Positions 7,157 to 15,127 are shown, counted from the first letter of the stretch. The stretch: DNA of 39,213 nt from Actinomycetota bacterium (GCA_019240215.1 JAFAYQ010000031.1:1-39213); one strand, 5' to 3'. Numbers and translations are program-made. Notes: generated by a model not told the origin, from the letters alone.

Positions 7157-7411
7157 TCAGCTGGCGGTTAGTTCCGCCATGCGCTTTTTGACCTGAATTG
7201 ATGACGGATTTACCATTACGCTGCCGTCCGGGAAGACGACGGTGGGGACAGTCTGGTTGCCCCCGTTGACGCTCATCACGTACTCAGCGGCGGCCGGGTC
7301 GCGCTCGATGTCGACCTCAGCCATCTCGATTCCTTCGCGCGCGAGCTGGGCCTTGAGCCGCTTGCAGAACGCGCACCACTGGGTCGTGTACATGGTCAGC
7401 GGAGCCGACAC
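7157..7411 (-). CDS. mrx1: Mycoredoxin (glutaredoxin-like, mycothiol-dependent)
   Basis: An 84-residue thioredoxin-fold protein with the redox motif WCAFC at residues 12-16 (MYTTQWCAFCKRLK), the cis-Pro segment TVPTVVFPDG, and a C-terminal helix (SSIQVKKRMAELTA). Mycoredoxins reduce protein-mycothiol mixed disulfides in the actinobacterial cytosol. Length and motif placement match Mrx1 (WCGYC in mycobacteria). The GTG start at 7411 is preceded by GAAGGAG at 7-nt spacing. In mycobacteria mrx1 is also next to uvrD2 and whiB7, as here. A perfect hairpin follows the stop. Confidence 0.88.
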   Translation of the reverse strand: MSAPLTMYTTQWCAFCKRLKAQLAREGIEMAEVDIERDPAAAEYVMSVNGGNQTVPTVVFPDGSVMVNPSSIQVKKRMAELTAS

Positions 7412-7496
7412 CTGCTGTCTCCTTCGGTCTTGGATCCCCGTTCGAGCGTTGCAACACCAAAGAGCGCCGGTGCCTTCCCGAACCGCGCTCCGGTCC

Positions 7497-7509
7497 TACC
7501 ATGGCCGGT
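7497..7509 (+). promoter_or_regulatory. -10 element for a leaderless hydrolase transcript
   Basis: TACCAT at 7497-7502, 7 nt before the GTG at 7510. The upstream ATG at 7501 would lie inside this -10 box, which argues for 7510 as the start. Confidence 0.5.
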
Positions 7510-8505
7510 GTGGCTGAGGATGTGACGCACCGGCTGGTAACGGTTCCCGGCGGCCGGATACACCTGGTCGAGCAGGGCACCGGCCCGCTCGTGCTGCTGA
7601 TCCACGGGTTCCCGGAGTCCTGGTACTCGTGGCGGTACCAGCTGCCGGCCCTGGCGGCGGCCGGGTACCGGGCGGTCGCGATCGACGTGCGCGGATACGG
7701 CCGCTCGTCCAAGCCGGCTGACGTGGCCGCCTACCGCATCGTCGACCACGTGGCCGACAACGTGGGGGTGGTGCAGGCGCTGGGGGAGCAGCAGGCGATC
7801 GTGGTCGGCCACGACTGGGGGTCGCCGATCGCGGCCAACTCGGCCCTGCTGCGGCCGGGCGTGTTCACCGCCGTCGCCCTGCTCAGCGTGCCCTACTCGC
7901 CCCGCGGCGGCCGCCGCCCGACCGAGACCCTCGGCGCGCTCGACGACGGCCACGGCGGCGAGTTCTACATCAGCTACTTCCAGGCTCCGGGCCGGGCCGA
8001 GGCGGAGATCGAGCCGGACGTGCGCGGCTGGCTGACCGGCATCTACGCGGGCCTGACGGGCGGGGTGGTGCCCAAGGAGCAGATTCTGCCGATGCTGTTC
8101 GTGGCGCCCGGCGGGCGGCTGGCCGACCGCTTCCCCCAGCCGGCCACCCGGCCGGACTGGATGACCGAGGCCGACCTGGACTTTTTCAGTGGAGAATTCG
8201 AACGCACGGGGCTGACCGGCCCACTCAACCGCTACCGCAACATCGACCGGGACTGGGCCGATCTGGCCGCCTGGCATCATGCCCCGATCACCCAGCCGTC
8301 GCTGTTCATCGGCGGTGAGCTCGACGGCCCGACGACCTGGCAGGCCCGCTCGATCGAGAACTTCGCCGGGACGATGCCCCGGGTCATGGGCTCGCACATC
8401 CTCGACGGCTGCGGGCACTGGGTCCAGCAGGAGCGCCCGGACGAGGTCAACCAGCTGCTGACCGGCTGGCTGGACGGCCTGCCGCGCCAGGCGACGCTGC
8501 TTTGA
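7510..8505 (+). CDS. Alpha/beta hydrolase of the epoxide hydrolase type
   Basis: A 331-residue alpha/beta hydrolase. HGFPESW at about residues 36-42 supplies the oxyanion hole, the nucleophile elbow is VGHDWGS (Asp nucleophile, as in epoxide hydrolases and haloalkane dehalogenases), and the late catalytic His sits in DGCGHWVQQE. The acid is likely the Asp in GGELDGP. Tyr residues in the cap (FYISYFQAPGRAE) fit the epoxide-opening Tyr of soluble epoxide hydrolases. The physiological substrate cannot be told. GTG at 7510 is favoured by the leaderless pattern, with ATG 7501 as alternative. It is divergent from mrx1, and its stop is 2 bp before the uvrD2 ATG, so the two are likely co-transcribed. 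Confidence 0.87.
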   Translation: MAEDVTHRLVTVPGGRIHLVEQGTGPLVLLIHGFPESWYSWRYQLPALAAAGYRAVAIDVRGYGRSSKPADVAAYRIVDHVADNVGVVQALGEQQAIVVGHDWGSPIAANSALLRPGVFTAVALLSVPYSPRGGRRPTETLGALDDGHGGEFYISYFQAPGRAEAEIEPDVRGWLTGIYAGLTGGVVPKEQILPMLFVAPGGRLADRFPQPATRPDWMTEADLDFFSGEFERTGLTGPLNRYRNIDRDWADLAAWHHAPITQPSLFIGGELDGPTTWQARSIENFAGTMPRVMGSHILDGCGHWVQQERPDEVNQLLTGWLDGLPRQATLL

Positions 8506-8507
8506 CG

Positions 8508-10283
8508 ATGCCCGACGCCGACGCGGTGCTGGCCGCGCTGGATCCCGAGCAGCGCGAGGTTGCCCTGGCCACCCGCGGACCGGTCTGCGTGCTGGCGGGC
8601 GCGGGCACCGGGAAGACCCGGGCCATCACCCACCGGATCGCCTACGCGGCGCTGACCGGGGTGGCCGACCCGGCCCGGGTGCTGGCGCTGACGTTCACCG
8701 TGCGGGCGGCCGGCGAGCTGCGGGCCCGGCTGCGGCTGCTGGGCGGGGCCGGGCTGGGCACCGAGGCGGTCCGCGCGAGCACCTTCCACGCGGCTGCGCT
8801 GCGCCAGCTGACCTACTTCTGGCCGCGGGTCATCGGCGGCCGGGCGCCCCGGCTGGTCGAGTCCAAGCTGCCGCTGCTGGGCGAGGCCGCGCGGGTACTG
8901 CGGATCCGCCCCGGTGAGGGCGGCCTGGCCGACGTGGCCGCCGAGATCGAATGGGCCAAGGTGACCCAGACCCGGCCGGACGGCTACGTGGCGGCCGCCG
9001 CCCAGGCCGGCCGCAGCCCGGGCACGCTCGGGGCCGACGGGGTGGCGGCGCTCTACGACACCTACGAACGGCTGCGGCGCGAGCAGCAGCTGATCGACTT
9101 CGAGTCGGTGCTCGAGCTGACGGCGGCGATCGTGACCGAGAGCCGGGCCGTCGGCGACCAGGTCCGCAGTACCTTCCGGCACTTCGTGGTGGACGAGTAC
9201 CAGGACGTCAACCCGCTGCAGAAGCTTCTGCTGGACGCCTGGCTGGGCGGCCGCGACGACCTGTGCGTGGTCGGCGACCCGAACCAGACGATCTACTCGT
9301 TCACCGGCGCCACCCACCAGTACCTGACCCGGTTCGCGGCCGAGCACCGCAACGCCACCGTGGTCCGCCTGGTCCGCGACTACCGGTCCACCCCGCAGGT
9401 GGTGACGCTGGCCAACCAGCTGATCGGGGCGGGCGGGCGGCCGTCGGAGTCGCAGGCCGCCCGGCTGATCGCGCAGCGGCCGTCCGGCCCCGAACCGGTG
9501 CTGACCGGCTACGGCGACGAGGCGGCCGAGGCCGAAGGCGTCGCCCACACCATCCGGGCGCTGGTCGAGGGCGGCCACCCGGCCCGCGAGATCGCGATCC
9601 TGGTCCGGATCAACGCGATGCTGGAACGGTTCGAGACCGCGCTGACCGCGGCCGGCGTCGCCTACCAGGTCCGCGGCTCGGAACGGTTCTACGACCGGCC
9701 CGAGGTGCGGCAGGCCCTCATGCTGCTGCGCGGGGCGCTGCGCGGCACCGCCGAGACCGACACCGTCGGCTCGCTGCCGGCCGAGGTCCGCACGGTGCTG
9801 TCCGGGCTCGGCCTCACCGCGGCCGAGCCGGCCGGCGGCGGCACCAGCCGTCAGCGCTGGGAGTCGCTGGTGGCGGTGGCCCAGCTGGCCGACGACCTGG
9901 CCGCCGCCCGCCCGGCCGCCACCATGGCCGACTTCGTGGCCGACCTGCAGCAGCGGGCCGCCCTCGGCCACGCCCCCGTCCTGGACGGGGTCATGCTGGC
10001 CACCATGCACGCGGCCAAGGGCCTGGAGTGGGACACGGTGGTGCTGCCGGGCCTGGTCGAAGGGGTGATGCCGATCGTCTACGCGCGCACCCCGGCCGCC
10101 GTCGAGGAGGAGCGGCGGCTGCTCTACGTGGCCGTCACCCGGGCCCGCGAACGGCTGTATCTTTCCTGGGCGGGCGCCCGCGGGAGCGGCGGCCGCGGTG
10201 GCGCCGAGCCGTCGCGTTACCTGGCCGCCCTGCGAGCCGGAGCCGCGTCCCCGACCTCGAAAAAAGTGGTGAGCCGGACATGA
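8508..10283 (+). CDS. uvrD2: UvrD2-like superfamily 1 DNA helicase lacking the HRDC domain
   Basis: A 591-residue SF1A 3'-5' helicase. Visible motifs are Q (LDPEQREVA), I (GAGTGKTRAI), II (VVDEYQDVNPLQ), III (GDPNQTIYSFTGA), IV (VRDYRSTPQVV), V (TMHAAKGLEWDTVVLPGLVEG) and VI (EEERRLLYVAVTRARERLYLSWA). It unwinds DNA in repair or replication. Mycobacterial UvrD2 is about 700 residues, with a tetracysteine region and a C-terminal HRDC domain; this protein stops about 50 residues after motif VI, so both are missing. The reading frame ends cleanly at an ATGA overlap with tesB (10280-10283), with no frame remnant of HRDC downstream. ATG 8508 was chosen over the TTG at 8502, which overlaps the previous stop. 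Confidence 0.9.
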   Translation: MPDADAVLAALDPEQREVALATRGPVCVLAGAGTGKTRAITHRIAYAALTGVADPARVLALTFTVRAAGELRARLRLLGGAGLGTEAVRASTFHAAALRQLTYFWPRVIGGRAPRLVESKLPLLGEAARVLRIRPGEGGLADVAAEIEWAKVTQTRPDGYVAAAAQAGRSPGTLGADGVAALYDTYERLRREQQLIDFESVLELTAAIVTESRAVGDQVRSTFRHFVVDEYQDVNPLQKLLLDAWLGGRDDLCVVGDPNQTIYSFTGATHQYLTRFAAEHRNATVVRLVRDYRSTPQVVTLANQLIGAGGRPSESQAARLIAQRPSGPEPVLTGYGDEAAEAEGVAHTIRALVEGGHPAREIAILVRINAMLERFETALTAAGVAYQVRGSERFYDRPEVRQALMLLRGALRGTAETDTVGSLPAEVRTVLSGLGLTAAEPAGGGTSRQRWESLVAVAQLADDLAAARPAATMADFVADLQQRAALGHAPVLDGVMLATMHAAKGLEWDTVVLPGLVEGVMPIVYARTPAAVEEERRLLYVAVTRARERLYLSWAGARGSGGRGGAEPSRYLAALRAGAASPTSKKVVSRT

Positions 10284-11134
10284 GCAAGCAGCTCGACGCG
10301 CTGCTCGACCTGCTGGACCTGGAGCAGATCGAGCTGGACATCTTCCGCGGCCGCAGCCCCGACGAGCGGGTCCAGCGGGTGTTCGGCGGCCAGGTGGCCG
10401 GCCAGGCGCTGGTCGCCGCGGGCCGGACCGTCGACCCGGACCGGCCGGTGCACTCGCTGCACGCCTACTTCATCCGCCCCGGCGACCCGGCCGTGCCGCT
10501 GGTGTACACGGTCGAGCGGGTCCGGGACGGGCGCTCGTTCACCACCCGCCGGGTGTCCGCCATCCAGCACGGCAAGACGATCTTCACGCTGTCGGCGTCG
10601 TTCCACCGGCCCGAACCCGGTCCCGAACACGCCGACCGGATGCCCACGGTGCCGCCGCCGGAGGAGATCCCGCCCACCATCGACCGGCTCGAGAAGTTGT
10701 TCGGCGCGATCCCCGAGCAGTTCCGGGACAGCCCGATCGACGTGCGCTACGCCGGGCCGCTGACGTTCGAGGCGGAGCGCGACCCGTCCCTGCGCCGCAC
10801 CGACAACCTGGTCTGGCTGCGGGTCAACGGTGAGCTGCCCGACGACCCGCTGCTGCACGTCTGCCTGATGACCTACGCCTCGGATCTGACCCTGCTCGAC
10901 TCGGTGCTGCTGGGCCACGGCCTGTCGTGGGCCGACGGCCGCACCAAGGGCGCCAGCCTCGACCACGCGATGTGGTTCCACCGCCCGTTCCGGGCCGACC
11001 GCTGGCTCCTCTACGCCCAGGAATCCCCGATCGCGGCCGGTGCCCGCGGCCTGGCCCGCGGCGAAGTCTTCACCGCCGGCGGCGACCTGGTCTGCTCGGT
11101 CGTCCAGGAAGGCCTGATCCGCACCACGCTCTGA
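10280..11134 (+). CDS. tesB: Acyl-CoA thioesterase II
   Basis: A 284-residue double hot-dog thioesterase that hydrolyses acyl-CoA to free fatty acid and CoA. N-terminal hot-dog: FRGRSPDERVQRVFGGQVAGQALVAA and HSLHAYFIRPGD. C-terminal hot-dog: the Asp in YASDLTLLDSVLL, then SLDHAMWFHRPFRADRWLLY, and the Gln in SVVQEGLIR, corresponding to the Asp-Thr/Ser-Gln catalytic network of E. coli TesB. The length is normal. It starts by ATGA overlap with uvrD2 and ends the hydrolase-uvrD2-tesB operon; a strong inverted repeat follows at 11287. Confidence 0.93.
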   Translation: MSKQLDALLDLLDLEQIELDIFRGRSPDERVQRVFGGQVAGQALVAAGRTVDPDRPVHSLHAYFIRPGDPAVPLVYTVERVRDGRSFTTRRVSAIQHGKTIFTLSASFHRPEPGPEHADRMPTVPPPEEIPPTIDRLEKLFGAIPEQFRDSPIDVRYAGPLTFEAERDPSLRRTDNLVWLRVNGELPDDPLLHVCLMTYASDLTLLDSVLLGHGLSWADGRTKGASLDHAMWFHRPFRADRWLLYAQESPIAAGARGLARGEVFTAGGDLVCSVVQEGLIRTTL

Positions 11135-11286
11135 CCTGACCGGCTCGGCCAGACCCGTCGGCCGCTGCCGTCCCGCCAGCCCCGGCCCGGCGTCCCGGCG
11201 CCAACCCGCTCCGCGCCGGCGTCCCCCGCGCCAACCCCGGCTCGAACGCGGTCCAGCGCCGCCCCCGCTCCGCGTCGGTTTGTCCG

Positions 11287-11330
11287 CGATGTCACATTGC
11301 GGACTTTCTAGTGCCCGCAATGTGACATCG
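11287..11330. terminator. Perfect 16-bp inverted repeat after tesB
   Basis: CGATGTCACATTGCGG (11287-11302) and CCGCAATGTGACATCG (11315-11330) are perfectly complementary around a 12-nt loop. It lies 150 bp after tesB and 120 bp before the whiB7 promoter, so it may end tesB transcription. The symmetric arms, lack of a T run and moderate G+C also allow a protein-binding palindrome. The rest of 11135-11450 has no gene; ATTTTC-CT-GAAAAT at 11430-11443 is a smaller inverted repeat. Confidence 0.6.
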
Positions 11331-11450
11331 GGTACAAAAGCCCCGGTCGACCGCTCACTCCGAATGGCATTCGCCCCCTTTCCGAATGCTTGATTTTTCA
11401 CCTATCTGGCGGCCCCGGAACGGCCGGACATTTTCCTGAAAATCCAGGTC

Positions 11451-11489
11451 AAAAATAAGTTGCCCGCGCGCGGGACCCCTACATAGGCT
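11451..11489 (+). promoter_or_regulatory. whiB7 leader promoter with A/T block upstream of -35
   Basis: TTGCCC (11460-11465), an 18-bp spacer and TAGGCT (11484-11489), with AAAAATAAG (11451-11459) directly upstream of the -35. WhiB7-activated promoters, including whiB7's own, are known to have an A/T-rich block next to -35 that is read by the WhiB7 AT-hook, so autoactivation is likely. The implied leader to the whiB7 ATG is about 490 nt. Confidence 0.6.
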
Positions 11490-11541
11490 TCTGCCATGCG
11501 TCTGGGCCACTAGTCGAAACCCCGGAGGGAGGTGCCCAGTG

Positions 11542-11856
11542 ATGACGAACGATTACGACGTCGCGACGACCATGACGGTCGGCAGCGGTGTTGCCGCGCT
11601 GAGCGCCGCCCCGCAGGGCGCCGGCGCCACCGGCCTGTCCGCTTCGTGGTGCACGGGGGCCTTCGGCTTCCGCCGGCCGCTGCTCGCCGATCTGGGCCAG
11701 GTCCAGGTCAAGCCGGGCTCGGACCGGGTTCAGCCGACCGCCGCCAAGAAGCCGATGCCGACCAACCGCACCAACCACAACTACATGACCCGCGTTATCG
11801 CCAATAGCGAGGGCGGATCGGGTCCGCAACCCTTGAGGGAACAACCACCGGCCTGA
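11542..11856 (+). CDS. Upstream ORF (leader peptide) of the whiB7 attenuator
   Basis: A 104-codon ORF with a strong ribosome binding site (GGAGGGAGG, 11524-11532) 9 nt before ATG 11542; GTG at 11539 is an in-frame alternative. The protein has no recognisable domain. It ends inside the loop of the antiterminator helix described at 11820-11914: its last codons (from about 11820 to the stop at 11854-11856) cover the 5' arm of that helix. This arrangement, rather than the peptide itself, suggests the function: completed translation masks the antiterminator and allows termination, while stalled ribosomes leave it free. Leader ORFs upstream of whiB7/wblC are established in Mycobacterium and Streptomyces. 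An internal in-frame ATG at 11785 could give a 23-codon version. Confidence 0.7.
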   Translation: MTNDYDVATTMTVGSGVAALSAAPQGAGATGLSASWCTGAFGFRRPLLADLGQVQVKPGSDRVQPTAAKKPMPTNRTNHNYMTRVIANSEGGSGPQPLREQPPA

Positions 11857-11914
11857 GCGCCGGCCAGCTCCTCAAGGCCGCGGACCCACACAGGGTCCGC
11901 GGCCTACTTGTTTC
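11820..11914 (+). promoter_or_regulatory. Transcription attenuator controlling whiB7
   Basis: Antiterminator: GGGTCCGC (11820-11827) pairs with GCGGACCC (11880-11887), and CCTTGAGG (11831-11838) pairs with CCTCAAGG (11870-11877), making two 8-bp helices around a small internal loop. CCGGC/GCCGG (11848-11863) folds inside. Terminator: GGCCGCGGACCC (11876-11887) pairs perfectly with GGGTCCGCGGCC (11893-11904). Both structures need 11876-11887, so they exclude each other. The leader ORF stop is at 11854-11856, between the arms. Confidence 0.8.
11876..11914 (+). terminator. Rho-independent terminator in the whiB7 leader
   Basis: A perfect 12-bp GC-rich stem (11876-11887 with 11893-11904), loop ACACA, followed by TACTTGTTTCTC. 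It is located 70 bp before the whiB7 ATG, so it must be read through for whiB7 expression. Confidence 0.85.
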
Positions 11915-11984
11915 TCAGGCCTCGGCCCATCGGACGGGCGATAGAGATCGCAAGACGAGGGATGCACGAGAGGGGTTGGCTCCG

Positions 11985-12305
11985 ATGCAGTGGCCCAATG
12001 CCACCGCCAGGGCGGATGCAGAGGGATTGACGGCGGGTCCGGTGGAGTCCGGGGGACTCCAGCTGGCCGGTATAAACCTGCCCTGCACCGAGAATCCGGA
12101 ACTGTTCTTCGCCGAATCACCGCAGGACGTGGAGAGCGCCAAAGCGCTCTGCCGCGGCTGTGCGGCCCGGCCCGTGTGCCTGTCCGGCGCACTTGAGCGC
12201 CGCGAGCCGTGGGGGGTCTGGGGCGGAGAGCTTCTCCTGCAGGGAACGGTCGTGCCGCGCAAGCGGCCCCGCGGCCGTCCCCGTAAGACCGAGGTTGCTG
12301 CTTGA
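11985..12305 (+). CDS. whiB7: WhiB7 redox-sensitive transcription factor of intrinsic antibiotic resistance
   Basis: A 106-residue WhiB protein. The Fe-S cluster cysteines are C34, C56, C59 and C65 (C-x21-C-x2-C-x5-C), the turn EPWGVWGGE is at residues 74-82, and the AT-hook RGRPRK is at 96-101, the WhiB7 signature. With the primary sigma factor, WhiB7 binds A/T-rich promoter upstream regions and activates ribosome-protection, efflux and modification genes after translation stress. ATG 11985 has GAGAGGGG 9 nt upstream; TTG 11976 is less likely. Expression is probably controlled by the attenuator and the promoter upstream. The neighbourhood (uvrD2, mrx1, UbiB-like kinase) is as in mycobacteria. 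Confidence 0.95.
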   Translation: MQWPNATARADAEGLTAGPVESGGLQLAGINLPCTENPELFFAESPQDVESAKALCRGCAARPVCLSGALERREPWGVWGGELLLQGTVVPRKRPRGRPRKTEVAA

Positions 12306-12306
12306 T

Positions 12307-12344
12307 GGGGCGTAGCCCCCGGGGGTCTGGGGGGCTTACGCCCC
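12307..12344 (+). terminator. GC-rich hairpin directly after whiB7
   Basis: GGGGCGTAGCCCCC (12307-12320) pairs with GGGGGCTTACGCCCC (12330-12344) with one bulged T; it begins 2 bp after the whiB7 stop. No T run follows, so it may slow or end transcription or stabilise the mRNA end. Confidence 0.6.
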
Positions 12345-12415
12345 CGAGGCCAGCACCGCTTAGCTGAAGCAGCAGCGGCCGGACGAAGACAATGACGTCA
12401 AGGGTGGCGAACAGC

Positions 12416-12601
12416 ATGTATCTGACCGAGCAGATGGCAACCGACCGACATCGAAGTCTCCTGCGAGAGGCGACCCGGACGCGCCACGCGCGCCAGCTCC
12501 GGGCGCTGAGCCGGGCGAGCCGGCGCGCCCAGCGCGCTGAGCGCCGGGCCAGCACCGCCCGTCACACCGAGGCGCGGCTGCGTTCCGCGCTACAGGTATG
12601 A
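12416..12601 (+). CDS. Small basic helical protein of unknown function downstream of whiB7
   Basis: A 61-residue, Arg/Ala-rich predicted all-helical protein beginning MYLTEQMATDRHRSLLREATRTRHARQLRALSR. I do not recognise a characterised family, but short proteins with a MYLTEQMA-like start followed by heptad-like basic helices recur in actinobacteria as I recall. ATG 12416 follows AAGGGTGG; an in-frame ATG at 12392 would add 8 residues. The absence of Trp and Cys and the high Arg content suggest nucleic acid or acidic partner binding, which is only inference. It lies behind the whiB7 hairpin and may be partly co-transcribed. Confidence 0.6.
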   Translation: MYLTEQMATDRHRSLLREATRTRHARQLRALSRASRRAQRAERRASTARHTEARLRSALQV

Positions 12602-12693
12602 CCCTGGGGGACACTCTCGAAGCGCCCGCTGGCCAGCACGGTCGGCGGGTGCTTCGCTTGCGCCGGCCCGGCCGGCCCGGCCCGGCCGGCCCG

Positions 12694-14046
12694 CTAACCG
12701 ACCGGCAGCGAGCGGCGGCCCTCGTCCGGCTCGTCGGAGTACCCCGGCATCCAGCGCAGCACCTCGTCCCGGAACCGGCCCTCGCACTCCAGCTGGCAGA
12801 GCACGCCGATGCCCGCGGTCGTCACCCGGTGGATGAGCACGTAGCTGGGCGGCAGGTTGAACTTACGGGAGATGTTGGAGGCGTTGAGGTCGGTGACCCG
12901 GGCCGCTTCGCCCCGCAGCCACTCGCGGGTGAAGTGGAAGCTCTCCGCCTTCGACGGCTCCGCCAGCGGGGCCAGGAACGCCTGCAGCGCCTCCAGGTCC
13001 ACGTCGATGCCGGGCCGCAGGAAGTTGTTGGCCCGCAGCTCGCGCTCGACGGCTTTCACATCCGGGTGTTCCTCGCCCATGATCCGCAGCAGCCGGCCGA
13101 AGAACGGCGGCAGCCCGTCCGGCAGCCGGTCGACCGCGCCGAAGTCGAGCACCCCCAGCCGCCCGTCGTCCAGCAGCCGGAAGTTGCCGGGGTGCGGGTC
13201 GCCGTGCAGCAGCCCGGCCCGGGCCGGGCCGGAGAACAGGAACCGGGCCAGCAGGATCCCGGCCCGGTTGCGCTGCTCCTGGCTGCCGTCGCTGATGATC
13301 TTGGCCAGCGGGGTGCCGTCCATCCACTGCGAGACCAGCACGTGCGGGCTCGCGAAGATCACATCGGGCACGAAGATGTCCGGGTCGCCGCGGTAGGCGT
13401 CGGCGAAGGCCTGCTGAGACTGGGCCTCCAGCTCGTAGTCGAGCTCCTCCGCGACCCGGGTGCGCAGCTCCTCCAGCAGCGGCTTCACGTCCAGGCCGGG
13501 CGCCATCACGCTGAACAGCCGGCCGATGCGGGCCAGCTGGTTGAAGTCGTTGATGATGGCCTTGCCCGCGCCCGGGTACTGGATCTTGACCGCCACCGAC
13601 CGCCCGTCACCCCAGATAGCCCGGTGCACCTGGCCGATGGACGCGGCCGCGACCGGCCGGTCGTCGAACTCGGTGAACTTGTCCCGCCAGTCCTCGCCGA
13701 GGTCCTGGGCCAGCACCTGGTGCACGGTCCGGACCGGCAGCGGGGGCGCCGACTCCTGCAGCTTGGTCAGCGTGGCCCGGTAGGGTTCGGCGATCTCCGG
13801 GGGCAGCGCGGCCTCGAAGATGGACAGCGCCTGCCCCATCTTCATGGCCCCGCCCTTGAGCTCGCCGAGGACGCGGAAGATCTGTTCGGCCGTGCGCTGC
13901 TGAATCTCCTGGGCGACGATCTCGGCGCCGCGGCCGCCGATCCGCTTGCCGAGCCCGAGGGCCGACCGGCCCAGGTATCCGATGGGCAGGCCGGCCAGCT
14001 TGGCGTTGCGCGTTACCGCGCGCCGAGGGACATCTTCATCGCTCAC
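12694..14046 (-). CDS. UbiB/ABC1-family atypical protein kinase-like protein
   Basis: A 450-residue ABC1/UbiB protein. The family-specific KxGQ motif is in [13 protein letters not shown], the Ala-rich loop is [19 protein letters not shown] carries the ATP-binding Lys, [11 protein letters not shown] is the catalytic loop, and [10 protein letters not shown] is the DFG-like metal motif. These proteins have ATPase or kinase-like activity linked to isoprenoid quinone or lipid metabolism; the substrate here is unknown. It is the counterpart of mycobacterial Rv3197, next to whiB7. The GTG start at 14046 follows GGAAG, and the gene overlaps the upstream ThiF-like gene by 11 bp, so both are in one operon. 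Its 3' end faces the small post-whiB7 gene. Confidence 0.92.
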   Translation of the reverse strand: MSDEDVPRRAVTRNAKLAGLPIGYLGRSALGLGKRIGGRGAEIVAQEIQQRTAEQIFRVLGELKGGAMKMGQALSIFEAALPPEIAEPYRATLTKLQESAPPLPVRTVHQVLAQDLGEDWRDKFTEFDDRPVAAASIGQVHRAIWGDGRSVAVKIQYPGAGKAIINDFNQLARIGRLFSVMAPGLDVKPLLEELRTRVAEELDYELEAQSQQAFADAYRGDPDIFVPDVIFASPHVLVSQWMDGTPLAKIISDGSQEQRNRAGILLARFLFSGPARAGLLHGDPHPGNFRLLDDGRLGVLDFGAVDRLPDGLPPFFGRLLRIMGEEHPDVKAVERELRANNFLRPGIDVDLEALQAFLAPLAEPSKAESFHFTREWLRGEAARVTDLNASNISRKFNLPPSYVLIHRVTTAGIGVLCQLECEGRFRDEVLRWMPGYSDEPDEGRRSLPVG

Positions 14047-15127
14047 CCTTCCAATTCTCGGTCATCCCCGATGGTTGTATGGACATCAGGGGGCCCGAGC
14101 CGCTGGCCAGCGCCGCTCCGCACGGGCAGCGCGGATGCGGCGGCCAGGACCGGCGCCGCCACTGCCAGTCCGGCGCGGTCAGCTCCAGGGCCCCGTCGCT
14201 GACCGCCGCGCCCGGCCGCCCGGTGTCGAGGAACGCCAGCACCTGGACGGCCGCCTGGGCGGCGATGGTGACCGCCAGCACGGTGTCGCAGCCGCCGTCG
14301 CCCGGCCGGGCCAGCTGGGCCAGGATCAGCGGCCAGGCCGGATCCCGCTCCGACCGGGCCAGGTCCTGGCAGCGCAGGCAGGCCGACCGGCCCGGCCGCA
14401 CCAGCGGCCCGATCACGGCGACGCCGTCGGCCCCGGCCACCGCCAGGTGCGGGAGCCCGGCCCCGGTCAGCTCGGCCGCCAGCTCGGTCCGGGCCGGCTC
14501 GGTCAGTACCGCCAGGTCGGGGCGCTCGCCGTGGTCGGTGGTGCGCACGTCGGGCGCGATCCGGGCCATCACCCGGGCGGCTCCGTCCGCCCGCGGCAGG
14601 TTCAGGTCGGCCAGGCCGAGCCCGGCCGGGCTGAGGTCCTGCGGCCGGGCCAGCTCGCCGTCCCGGCAGGCCACCTGGCCGACCCCGGCCGCCGCCAGCA
14701 GCCCGGCCAGCGCCGTCCCGATCCGGCCTCCCCCGTGCACCCGGACGAACGCCAGCCGCCGCCGCGCCAGCGTCCGCCCGCCGCCGTCGCTGTGCCCGTA
14801 GGTCAGCGAGGCGGCCGCCAGCTCGGGCCCGATCCGGCCCCGGGCCACCGGCGCCAGCGTGTTCAGCGTCGACTGCGGCAGATCGCTGAGGGCTCCGGCC
14901 GCGGCCAGTAGTCCCAGCACCCGCTGCACGGTCTTGACCGAGATCCCGGCGTCCCGGGCGGCCGTCACGACCCCATCCCAGTCCCTGCTCCCGTCCAGCA
15001 GCGGGATCACCACCGCGGCATCGCTCATGCCGGAAAGGGCCACCGCCCGGCGGGGGTCGACCCCGAGCTGCAGGGTGTCCCGATCCCGCCACACCACCCG
15101 CAGCCCGGCCTTCAGCACTGGTCTCAT
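14036..15127 (-). CDS. ThiF/E1-like adenylyltransferase-fold protein, probably degenerate
   Basis: A 363-residue protein with a leading helical region (residues about 1-90, including a winged-helix-like DWDGVVTAARDAGISVKTVQRVLGLLAAAGAL) and a ThiF-type Rossmann domain. The nucleotide motif is weakly kept (VRVHGGGRIGTALAGLLAAAGVGQV rather than the usual GxGGxG). Later CLRC and CPC provide the paired cysteines for zinc. Canonical ThiF/MoeB enzymes adenylate a ubiquitin-like C-terminal Gly-Gly; no such partner is encoded nearby, so substrate and activity are open. The conserved place next to the UbiB-like gene and whiB7 corresponds to mycobacterial Rv3196. ATG 15127 is divergent from the ArsR-type gene. 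Confidence 0.75.
   Translation of the reverse strand: MRPVLKAGLRVVWRDRDTLQLGVDPRRAVALSGMSDAAVVIPLLDGSRDWDGVVTAARDAGISVKTVQRVLGLLAAAGALSDLPQSTLNTLAPVARGRIGPELAAASLTYGHSDGGGRTLARRRLAFVRVHGGGRIGTALAGLLAAAGVGQVACRDGELARPQDLSPAGLGLADLNLPRADGAARVMARIAPDVRTTDHGERPDLAVLTEPARTELAAELTGAGLPHLAVAGADGVAVIGPLVRPGRSACLRCQDLARSERDPAWPLILAQLARPGDGGCDTVLAVTIAAQAAVQVLAFLDTGRPGAAVSDGALELTAPDWQWRRRSWPPHPRCPCGAALASGSGPLMSIQPSGMTENWKGER

Noticed and set aside
8277..10010. 577-codon minus-strand ORF opposite uvrD2
   Set aside because: It is the antisense shadow of a gene with all helicase motifs; the translation is Gly/Ala/Arg/His-rich and matches nothing.
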